Of a DNA stretch of 5,565 nt, positions 1 to 5,565 are shown in pieces. Where the stretch lies: contig JACRBO010000887.1 of NCBI GenBank assembly GCA_016219235.1, positions 1 through 5,565 of the forward strand, written 5' to 3'. The notes under the pieces were generated by a model. That model saw only the letters and a list, made by a program, of their open reading frames with translations. It was not told the origin of the DNA and searched no databases. Position 1 is the first letter of the stretch, and every line of letters begins with the position of its first letter. This stretch comes from Chloroflexota bacterium (GTDB lineage Bacteria; Chloroflexota; Anaerolineae; Fen-1058). The position numbers and the translations under genes are program-made.

Positions 1-1134
1 GATGTCCACCTCAAACGTCGAATAACTGTTGACGACGATCGGACAGCGGTAGTACACCGCTTCGAGGAAGGCATTGCCAAAGCCCTCCACGCTGGAAGGA
101 TACGTCACCAGGTCGGCATGTTGATAGGCGTCGGCCAGCCGGTAAATTTTGCGTCCGTCCGGCGTCAGGGCGCGGTCGTCGCAGATCAGTTCCGATTCAA
201 AAATCACCCGCACGTCCATCAAGTCGGCAAAGTCGCGCACGCGCCGTTCGTAGCTATTGCCCTCGTCACCGGCCGCATGCGAGATGACCAGGCAGGCGGG
301 CAGGCCAATGCGGCGGGTCAACTCAATGGCATGCTCGATGCCTTTGCGCTGCACCACGCGCGTGGGCTGCAAGAAGAACCGTTCGCCCAGGCGCACCCCC
401 AGCGCCGCGCGAATGTCGGCGGCATAGTCGTCGGGCGGCGACGGCGGCTGCTCAAAGTCCATCACGTTCGGCACCACCATCGCCGAGATGCCCGTGCGGT
501 GGCTCAATTCGCGCGCCGCGATCGAGTTGATGACGACGTGTTTGATGCCGGGCAGCGTGGGCGGAAACGCCGCGTTGAGATAATCGGCCACGCAGTTCAC
601 CAGAAAGCGTTCGCGCTCCCAGTGAAAATCGTGGTGATGGGCAATCGCCGGCAGTCCCGTCTCGGCCAGCAATTCGGTCAGCGCCAGCCCCAGCGGAATG
701 TTCAACGGGATCGTCAGCGCATTCTCGACGATCAGCAATTCAACCTGGAAGTCGTGCACGAACGAGTAGAGCTGCTGTTTCAGGAAGGCGCGCAATTCGT
801 GGATGCGCTGCGTGACCAGGCGGGGGCGAACGTGGCGGGAGACGGCTTGCGTGTAAATGGCGTAAATCTCGGGATCGCCGCGCTGCGCGGCCTGCTGCCG
901 CCAGTCGTTGGAAAACGACACATTGGTAATCTCGTCGATGGCCTCGTGCCTGAAGTAGGCTTCCGCCACCACCCGGCTGCGTTCGGCGGGCCAGTCGGAT
1001 TTTCCCGCGAAGTAGCAGCACGTGTGCCCCAGCCGCTCCAGCACCGTGACCCACTTTGACGTCTCCAGTGACACGCCATCGGTCCCGGCCAGCCGCGTGG
1101 AGACAAAGCCGATTCGTCGTGGTTTATCCGTCAT
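1..1134 (-). CDS. GT4-family glycosyltransferase, mannosylglucosylglycerate synthase-like (3' end outside window)
   Basis: Read by hand from the reverse complement, this frame is open from ATG 1134 to the window edge, giving 378 residues with no stop. It is a GT-B fold enzyme. The N-terminal block is RIGFVSTRLAGTDGVSLET (7-25). An acceptor-side motif HHHDFHWERERF (167-178) follows, then VPNVMDF (221-227), the donor-phosphate loop QPTRVVQRKGIEHA (256-269), and SVEGFGNAFLEA (348-359) with the E-x7-E pair E350/E358. The GTDGVS start and HHHDF motif mark a GT4 subgroup that I associate with mannosylglucosylglycerate synthase, which adds mannose from GDP-mannose to glucosylglycerate; this link is from memory and neighbourhood. 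An alternative is the phosphorylated-substrate enzyme MggA, or an uncharacterised transferase. The start overlaps the phosphorylase stop by 11 bases. The C-terminal tail is missing because of the window edge, not visible damage. GT4 call firm, substrate moderate. Confidence 0.82.
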   Translation of the reverse strand, partial: MTDKPRRIGFVSTRLAGTDGVSLETSKWVTVLERLGHTCCYFAGKSDWPAERSRVVAEAYFRHEAIDEITNVSFSNDWRQQAAQRGDPEIYAIYTQAVSRHVRPRLVTQRIHELRAFLKQQLYSFVHDFQVELLIVENALTIPLNIPLGLALTELLAETGLPAIAHHHDFHWERERFLVNCVADYLNAAFPPTLPGIKHVVINSIAARELSHRTGISAMVVPNVMDFEQPPSPPDDYAADIRAALGVRLGERFFLQPTRVVQRKGIEHAIELTRRIGLPACLVISHAAGDEGNSYERRVRDFADLMDVRVIFESELICDDRALTPDGRKIYRLADAYQHADLVTYPSSVEGFGNAFLEAVYYRCPIVVNSYSTFEVDI

Positions 1135-3043
1135 TGCGCCTCAACCAGGCGGCCTGATAAGGGGCTAACGTCAACGCGCCGCCGACAAATACCTGGGCCG
1201 TGATCAACTCTGTGGTCGCCGCCCACTCGCGTTCGAGTTGAACCGTCTGCGGTTGCGCCGATACATTGTGCAAGCACACCACTTGCTCAGCGCCGCTGCC
1301 GCGCAGCACCGCCATCACGCCTGATTGAAATTGTAGCACGCGCTGCGGGCTGTGTGGCGCAAACGCCGCCGCCGAGGCCCGCACTTCAAGCAGCCGCTTC
1401 AACCGATTGAACACTCGCGCGCGATGTGAAGCCGTGTCCTGCAACTCGCGTTCCACGTCAACCCGATCGAACTTCTGGCGATTGATGGTGCGATTCTGGC
1501 CCGTCACCGCTACACCCTCCGGCCAACCGCGCGAACCGAACAGGCTGTGAAAGTAAAGGCCCGGCATGCCGCTCAACGCGAACATGATGGCGTGTGCGAC
1601 GACAAATCGATCGGGTTGCGTGTCGATGGGTTCGTCGCCATTCGGATCAGACAGCGCGTCAAAGTAGTTGATGTTGAGTTCATACGGGCTGCGTGAACCA
1701 TCAGGATTGTGTTTGTAGGATACACGCCCGCCGTGCGCCACCACCCGATCGACCAGCGCGGCAATCTCGGCGTCGCTCAAGATGCCGCGTGCCGGATTCA
1801 GCCCGATGCCGTCGTGCGAGGCGAGGAAGTTGAAGAAGGATGCCTCACCCCCCGGCCCCCTCTCCCGAAATCCAACAGACTGATTTCGGGAGAGGGGGAG
1901 CGGCTGACTCCCCTCTCCTGACGACATGTTGTTCGTCGTCAGGAGAGGGGCCGGGGGTGAGGCGGTCAGGCCCGCCGCCCACTCCGACAACGCCCGCGCA
2001 TCGCCCGTATGCAGCGTGTGCAACATCAACGGCGGCAGCGCGAAGTTGTAGACCAGCTGCGCTTCGTTGTGGCCGTCGCCAAAGTAGGAAATGTTATCGA
2101 CGTGCGGCACATTCGTTTCCGTAATCAACGTCACCTGCGGCGCGACCTCATCCAGCACGGCGCGCAACAATTGAATCACGCGGTGGGTCTGCGGCAGGTG
2201 AATGCACGACGTGCCGATCTCTTTCCACAAATACGCAATCGCGTCGAGACGAACGAACTGCGCGCCGCGCGCCACGTAGTGCAACAGCACGTCGATGATC
2301 GCCACGAGCACGCCGGGATTGGCGTAGTTCAGATCGATCTGATCCGCGCTGAACGTCGTCCACACTTTCTTTTCGCCGGACGGCGTCTCGAAGGTCGTCA
2401 GCAGTGGCAGCGCACGCGGTCGTACCACCTGCGAGAGATCAGGCTCGCCGTCAACAACGATGAAGTAATCACGATAGGCCGGATCATCACGCAAAAAGGC
2501 TTGAAACCATGCGCTCTGCGCGGAGATATGATTGATCACGCCGTCAAACATCAGGTCGAAGTGTTCGCCTAATCGCGCCACATCCGGCCAATCGCCCAGC
2601 TTCGGATCGACCTGCGTGTAGTCGATGACGGAGAAGCCGTCATCCGAGGAGTACGGATAAAACGGCAGGATGTGAATGCCACTCACCACGCCTGTGAGAT
2701 GTTCATCGCAGAACGCAGCCAGCGTGCGCAGCGGCGGGCTATTTGGCTCGCGCAGTTGATCGCCGTAGGTGATGAGCAGGGCATCACGCTGGGTTAGGGT
2801 GCGGCGAACGGGCCGATTCGCGCTCGCACTGCTCACAGCGGACACTTGCACCCACTGCGTGGGCGCAGTGCGGTGTTGCCAAATCCGCTGCACATCCGCT
2901 GGATTTGGCAATCCAGCGGGAGCAGAAATGTGCGGGCCGCCGGGCGCCACAAACCGATCGAGTTGGCGTTGAACCGCTTCAACCGTTCTTAAGCCAACGA
3001 CTTCTCCATAAAGGGCGATCAGCTGATCGCGAATCATCGTCAT
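1124..3043 (-). CDS. GH13_18 sugar phosphorylase, probably glucosylglycerate phosphorylase, with in-frame repeat insertion
   Basis: This is a retaining alpha-glucoside phosphorylase of the sucrose phosphorylase subfamily. The likely reaction is glucosylglycerate plus phosphate giving glucose 1-phosphate and glycerate. Family blocks are ITYGDQ (91-96), HILPFYPYSSDDGFSVIDY (124-142), DGVINHIS (167-174), FVRLDAIAYLWKE (263-275, nucleophile D267), LITETNVPH (306-314, acid/base E309) and FFNFLASHDGIG (403-414, transition-state D411). The RPRALPLLTTF loop (208-218), SPYELNINYFDAL (452-464) and TGQNRTINRQKFD (514-526) fit the glucosylglycerate/sucrose-6-phosphate branch better than plain sucrose phosphorylase. 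The adjacent gpgS favours glucosylglycerate. At 639 residues it is longer than the roughly 560-600 I expect. The excess is explained by a palindromic repeat translated as residues 361-400 and possibly a second one at about 42-65. The catalytic triad is intact, so it may be active, but the first insert sits ten residues before D411. The start is ATG 3043, overlapping the gpgS stop; ATG 3037 is an alternative. Family sure; substrate likely. Confidence 0.85.
   Translation of the reverse strand: MTMIRDQLIALYGEVVGLRTVEAVQRQLDRFVAPGGPHISAPAGLPNPADVQRIWQHRTAPTQWVQVSAVSSASANRPVRRTLTQRDALLITYGDQLREPNSPPLRTLAAFCDEHLTGVVSGIHILPFYPYSSDDGFSVIDYTQVDPKLGDWPDVARLGEHFDLMFDGVINHISAQSAWFQAFLRDDPAYRDYFIVVDGEPDLSQVVRPRALPLLTTFETPSGEKKVWTTFSADQIDLNYANPGVLVAIIDVLLHYVARGAQFVRLDAIAYLWKEIGTSCIHLPQTHRVIQLLRAVLDEVAPQVTLITETNVPHVDNISYFGDGHNEAQLVYNFALPPLMLHTLHTGDARALSEWAAGLTASPPAPLLTTNNMSSGEGSQPLPLSRNQSVGFRERGPGGEASFFNFLASHDGIGLNPARGILSDAEIAALVDRVVAHGGRVSYKHNPDGSRSPYELNINYFDALSDPNGDEPIDTQPDRFVVAHAIMFALSGMPGLYFHSLFGSRGWPEGVAVTGQNRTINRQKFDRVDVERELQDTASHRARVFNRLKRLLEVRASAAAFAPHSPQRVLQFQSGVMAVLRGSGAEQVVCLHNVSAQPQTVQLEREWAATTELITAQVFVGGALTLAPYQAAWLRRNDG
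1139..1142 (-). promoter_or_regulatory. Probable short Shine-Dalgarno for the downstream GT4 gene
   Basis: The minus strand reads GAGG four bases before the ATG at 1134, inside the end of the phosphorylase frame. It is short and close to the start. With the 11-base gene overlap, translation of this gene may also depend on ribosomes finishing the phosphorylase. Confidence 0.45.
1856..1898. repeat. Perfect 17-bp hairpin (left half of the composite repeat)
   Basis: Bases 1856-1872 are the exact reverse complement of 1882-1898, separated by a 9-base loop (1873-1881, CAACAGACT). The stem base is the shared CCCCTCTCC module and the inner stem is CGAAATC/GATTTCG, which differs from the neighbouring hairpin. 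It lies fully inside coding sequence and no T-run follows it on either strand, so it does not look like an intrinsic terminator. Confidence 0.9.
1910..1950. repeat. Perfect 16-bp hairpin (right half of the composite repeat)
   Basis: Bases 1910-1925 are the exact reverse complement of 1935-1950, with a 9-base loop (1926-1934). The stem base is again CCCCTCTCC/GGAGAGGGG, while the inner stem TGACGAC/GTCGTCA is unrelated to that of the left hairpin. The shared base and different tip suggest a modular element in which the module is conserved and the tip varies. The right strand of this stem can also pair with the left outer arm, so local and long-range folds compete. Confidence 0.9.
2851..2920. 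repeat. Cluster of overlapping inverted repeats in the phosphorylase N-terminal linker
   Basis: Three inverted repeats are packed into 70 bases: CACTGCG/CGCAGTG (2853-2859 and 2864-2870, 4-base loop), TTGCCAAATCC/GGATTTGGCAA (2876-2886 and 2901-2911, 14-base loop) and CCGCTGGA/TCCAGCGG (2896-2903 and 2912-2919, 8-base loop). The last two overlap and cannot form together. In the gene this is residues about 42-65, between the N-terminal helix ending LDRF and the first conserved block ITYGDQ. It may be a second, different palindromic insertion; its boundaries are uncertain. Confidence 0.6.
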
Positions 3044-4836
3044 CGTGCTTGATCCCGGTTCACGTACTCGGCCACTTCGATCATCGGCGGGCGATCGAGT
3101 TCGGCGATCTCTTCAACATCCAGATAGTAGTTGCCGCCTTCGTAGCGGATCAGCTTCATCGAGCGGTTCACGTCGTCGAGCATGGCGCGCCCGTAACGCC
3201 GCTCCAATTTGCGAACCACGGCTTGCAAGATGGCAAACGACATCTTGCTCAGCGCCTCCAACGGTTGATTGTGATGGATGCGCTCCAGCAGATCGACCTG
3301 CGCGATGGCGTCCAGCCCGCAGCGCTCAAACACGTCGATCAACAGGCCGGTCTCCACGCCGTAACCGGAGAAGAACGGCAGCTGCTCCAGTATGGCGCGG
3401 CGTCCGCCGTATTCACCCGACAGGGGCTGCAGCACGCCCGAGAGTTCAGGGTAAAACAAATTCAACAGGGGCCGCGCCGTCAATTCGGTGACGCGCCCGC
3501 CGCCGCCCGCTTGAATCTTCTCGCCCACCTTCAACGGGCGGCGATAGAATCCCTTGATGAACTGCAATTTAGGGTTGATCAGCAGCGGCCCCACCAGCCC
3601 ATACACAAAGCGCGGATGAATGTTGACGATGTCGGTATCGATCCACACGATGATGTCGCCGCGCGTAACCAGGAGGCTTTTCCACAGCGCCTCGCCTTTA
3701 CCACGCCGCGCGCCATGATCGGGCAGCAATTGTTGATGGACGTACACGGGCACGCCGAGATCCGCTGCGATCTCGCGCGTGCGATCAGTCGAGTTGGAAT
3801 CGATCAATACGATCTCGTCCAGCAAGGGCACGTCGTCCATTAAGGCACACTTCACCATCTCAATCACGCGCCCGACGGTTGCTTCTTCATTCAACGCCGG
3901 CAACGCCAGACTGATCGTGACCTGCTGCGATTGCTTGAGCTCGACCAATTGCCGCAAATCTTCAAACTCTCCGGCATCAAAGGTATTTTGCGCAAACCAT
4001 TTGTCCACCAGGATCGAGATCGCCTGTGTGCCCGAGACGGTCTCCGGCAGGCTGATGGGCATGGGGCGGCGCGTCTTCACGGCCAGTACTGCGGCCGATG
4101 AGTCTTGCAACACCCGATCGGCGACCGCGCCCAACGAGGCGTGACTGCGCGCAGGCTGCGCGGTCGCGCCCATCACGATCAGATCGCAACCGGCGGCGTG
4201 TTCCACAATCGTCTGCGCCGGATCAGACGTCACCGCCGATTGAGCCTGCACTTCCGGCAAGCGCCTCAAGACTTGTTCCAGCCCGCGAAACGGCGCGTCC
4301 GTTTCGGCTTGATCGGCCGAGGTCAAGTGCAGCGTCGTCAGGTGCTGTGGGCGCAGACTTAAGCCCACGCGCAGCGCCAGTTCCGCGTGCGGGCCGCCGC
4401 GCACCGGCACCAGCACGCGCTGAATGTGATCGGGCAGCGGGCCGCGCACCAGCGCGATATCGCAGGGCGGCCGCGTCAACACATCGGCGGCGGTCACGCC
4501 CAGCGTCTCCAATTGACACGGATAATCCAGCAGCAGCAGATCGGGTTGCTCGGCGGCGATCACGCCGAGCAGTTCCGGCCAGGGCGTGCGCGAGACTTGA
4601 ACCTGAGCTTTGTAGCGCAGTTGCGGACCGGCGCTCAACTCGCGCAGCAACCGGCGCACGTCACGCGCTTTGGCTGCGCCCGCACTGAGCGGCTCATCGG
4701 GCAGCACCACCACGACGCCCACCAGCACGACATCGACGGCCAGCAGCAGCGCGGCGCGCAGCGAGTCCGCATAATCACAGCCCAGCACGATCGGTACGAG
4801 CGCGGTCTGGACCGAAGCGAATTTGCGAGATTTCAT
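3040..4836 (-). CDS. gpgS: Universal stress protein / glucosyl-3-phosphoglycerate synthase fusion (GT81)
   Basis: GpgS transfers glucose from an NDP-glucose to 3-phosphoglycerate, giving glucosyl-3-phosphoglycerate, the first step to glucosylglycerate; it is a soluble cytoplasmic enzyme. The 598-residue protein has two parts. Residues 11-130 and 138-255 look like tandem USP domains. The second has the strand VLVPVRGG and a degenerate signature GATAQPARSHASLGA (223-237). Residues about 270-598 are a complete GT-A domain: LPALNEE (312-318), RGKGEALW (378-385), metal-binding DTD (400-402), GGGRVTELTARPLL (445-458, probable 3-phosphoglycerate site), GGEYGG-like PLSGEYGG (471-478), GYGVETG (491-497) and RIHHN (519-523). 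These blocks match mycobacterial GpgS closely. The start is fixed by a strong ribosome binding site and the ATGA overlap with the upstream stop. The stop also overlaps the next start as ATGA. Single-domain GpgS is usually about 320-400 residues, so the USP extension is notable. Catalytic identity is secure by motif; the role of the USP part is inferred. Confidence 0.93.
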   Translation of the reverse strand: MKSRKFASVQTALVPIVLGCDYADSLRAALLLAVDVVLVGVVVVLPDEPLSAGAAKARDVRRLLRELSAGPQLRYKAQVQVSRTPWPELLGVIAAEQPDLLLLDYPCQLETLGVTAADVLTRPPCDIALVRGPLPDHIQRVLVPVRGGPHAELALRVGLSLRPQHLTTLHLTSADQAETDAPFRGLEQVLRRLPEVQAQSAVTSDPAQTIVEHAAGCDLIVMGATAQPARSHASLGAVADRVLQDSSAAVLAVKTRRPMPISLPETVSGTQAISILVDKWFAQNTFDAGEFEDLRQLVELKQSQQVTISLALPALNEEATVGRVIEMVKCALMDDVPLLDEIVLIDSNSTDRTREIAADLGVPVYVHQQLLPDHGARRGKGEALWKSLLVTRGDIIVWIDTDIVNIHPRFVYGLVGPLLINPKLQFIKGFYRRPLKVGEKIQAGGGGRVTELTARPLLNLFYPELSGVLQPLSGEYGGRRAILEQLPFFSGYGVETGLLIDVFERCGLDAIAQVDLLERIHHNQPLEALSKMSFAILQAVVRKLERRYGRAMLDDVNRSMKLIRYEGGNYYLDVEEIAELDRPPMIEVAEYVNRDQAR

Positions 4837-5565
4837 CGTGACCCTCCTTTCACCAACAACGGCGCAATGTGATCCGCATACACGCGCGCCCAGCTATACG
4901 TACTGCGTGCGCGCATCGCCCAACGCGCTACACCGGCGCGGCGAAAATGATCGGTCAACAGCGAAGCGATCACGCCGGGATCATCATCGGGCGAGAAGTA
5001 CGTTACATCATCGCGGCCCAATGCGCGCAGCGGCGCAATGTCCGCGCAGAAGATCGGCAAATGGCTGAAGGCCGCTTCGATGACGGGGATGCCAAAGCCT
5101 TCTTCGCGGCTGGGCATGATCAGTGCGTCCGATAGTCGATAGAAATCGGCGATGACTTCATCAGGCAAATAACCCTCAATCAACTCCGCCAGGAAGTGTA
5201 CCGCACCCGATAGGTCCAGCTCAGCCCGCAGGCCCGTCAGTTGGGCGAAGTAGTCAGCATTGGCGACGTTGTGCGGCCCCAGCGGCCCGGTGATGATGAG
5301 GCAAGCGCGCGGAAAATCGCGGCGCAGGTGAGCCAGCACGCGCACGGCCAACTCGATGTTTTTGCGCGGCGTCACGCGCACAGGCAGCAACAGTATCGGC
5401 GCGGCAGAGAGCAGATCAAGCCGCTCGATCAGATCGCGCGTGGTGACTTCGAGTTTGTAGAAGGCGGCCACATCCACGCCGTTGGGCACGACCGTGATCG
5501 AGTCGAGCGGCAGGCGCATCAGATCGGCAAATTCGCGCTGGCGCAAGTCCGACACGACGACGTGC
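4833..5565 (-). CDS. GT4-family glycosyltransferase, C-terminal part (5' end outside window)
   Basis: This is the C-terminal nucleotide-sugar-binding half of a GT-B fold glycosyltransferase, probably cytoplasmic. The frame stays open to the window edge and begins HVVVSDLRQREF, which resembles the interdomain strand of GT4 enzymes. The GTG at 5555 is therefore internal and the true start lies beyond 5565. About 243 residues are visible. Counting from that GTG as residue 1, the motifs are VVPNGVD (22-28), a donor-phosphate loop LLLPVRVTPRKN (55-66) with R64 and K65, and EEGFGIPVIE (151-160) carrying the E-x7-E pair E152/E160. These define the GT4 family but not the donor or acceptor. The stop codon overlaps the gpgS start as ATGA. 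Its position suggests a job in the same glycoside pathway or in a neighbouring cell-surface glycan pathway, but the sequence does not decide. Family call is firm; specific function unknown. Confidence 0.88.
   Translation of the reverse strand, partial: HVVVSDLRQREFADLMRLPLDSITVVPNGVDVAAFYKLEVTTRDLIERLDLLSAAPILLLPVRVTPRKNIELAVRVLAHLRRDFPRACLIITGPLGPHNVANADYFAQLTGLRAELDLSGAVHFLAELIEGYLPDEVIADFYRLSDALIMPSREEGFGIPVIEAAFSHLPIFCADIAPLRALGRDDVTYFSPDDDPGVIASLLTDHFRRAGVARWAMRARSTYSWARVYADHIAPLLVKGGSR
4842..4850 (-). promoter_or_regulatory. Strong ribosome binding site for the USP-gpgS gene
   Basis: The minus strand reads AAAGGAGGG, five bases (TCACG) before the ATG at 4836. This is close to a full anti-16S match and supports that ATG as the start. 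It lies within the last codons of the upstream glycosyltransferase gene. It is the best Shine-Dalgarno site at any of the three junctions, so GpgS may be translated more strongly than the downstream genes. Confidence 0.8.

Larger units (their letters stand above)
1842..1963. repeat. Composite palindromic repeat element inserted in frame in the phosphorylase gene
   Basis: The outer arms are GCCTCAC followed by C/G-rich sequence at 1842-1865 and its inverted copy at 1942-1963. They match over 22 bases apart from two one-base C bulges in the left arm. Between them lie two long hairpins. The 9-mer CCCCTCTCC or its complement occurs four times in alternating orientation: 1857-1865, 1889-1897, 1910-1918 and 1942-1950. 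On the minus strand the element carries no stop in the gene frame and encodes residues 361-400 or 401 of the phosphorylase, rich in Pro, Gly, Ser and Arg. No target-site duplication is evident, and there is no transposase gene, so it resembles a MITE or REP-type non-autonomous element. Similar CCTCACCCC...GGGGTGAGG sequences are, as I recall, frequent in Chloroflexota and some other genomes; this was not searched. Confidence 0.88.

Noticed and set aside
118..1059. Long + strand open frame of 313 residues
   Set aside because: It is antisense to a clear GT4 gene with conserved motifs. Its product is Arg/His/Gln/Val-rich with no recognisable domain, as expected from the shadow of a GC-rich gene.
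1842..1963. Intrinsic terminator or CRISPR-like array
   Set aside because: The stems are not followed by a T-run and sit in the middle of an intact gene. There is no regular direct repeat with spacers, only inverted modules.
1842..1963. Gene disruption (pseudogene) by the repeat
   Set aside because: The frame is open through the whole element, and all catalytic residues before and after it are present, so the gene is not broken at the sequence level.
2905..3843. Long + strand open frame of 312 residues
   Set aside because: It is antisense across the phosphorylase start and the GpgS catalytic domain, has no recognisable motif, and follows the codon bias of the opposite strand.
5553..5555. 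GTG as the start of the right-hand glycosyltransferase
   Set aside because: The frame continues upstream to the edge as HVV and the sequence belongs to the middle of a GT-B protein, so this is an internal valine codon.

Overview
All four genes lie on the minus strand and read from high to low coordinates. They overlap each other by a few bases and fill the window, so it looks like an internal slice of one operon. Neither the operon's promoter nor its terminator is present. The DNA is GC-rich, and the + strand carries long open frames that are only antisense shadows. The combination of a long-form glucosyl-3-phosphoglycerate synthase, a GH13_18 phosphorylase and palindromic repeats placed in frame inside a gene suggests a Chloroflexota-like bacterium. 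This is an inference from recalled patterns, not a demonstrated assignment.

Layout in transcription order: (1) 5565-4833, the C-terminal part of a GT4 (GT-B fold) glycosyltransferase cut by the window edge; (2) 4836-3040, a fusion of tandem universal-stress-protein (USP) domains with a complete glucosyl-3-phosphoglycerate synthase (GpgS, GT81); (3) 3043-1124, a GH13_18 sugar phosphorylase most like glucosylglycerate phosphorylase; (4) 1134-1, a GT4 enzyme resembling mannosylglucosylglycerate synthase (MggS), cut by the other edge. The junctions are ATGA, ATGA and an 11-base overlap, which suggests translational coupling.

The genes fit the metabolism of the compatible solutes glucosylglycerate (GG) and mannosylglucosylglycerate (MGG). 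GpgS would make glucosyl-3-phosphoglycerate, a phosphatase not seen here would give GG, the MggS-like enzyme would add mannose, and the phosphorylase would split GG to glucose 1-phosphate and glycerate or run in reverse. Synthesis and phosphorolysis would therefore share one transcript.

The most striking sequence feature is a roughly 120-bp palindromic element (1842-1963) inside the phosphorylase gene. It contains two long perfect hairpins nested within an outer inverted repeat. It is read in frame and adds about 40 residues just before the motif carrying the third catalytic Asp. A second, less certain inverted-repeat patch (2851-2920) lies in the N-terminal linker of the same gene. The other notable point is the USP-GpgS fusion, whose second USP domain has lost two positions of the usual ATP-binding signature.
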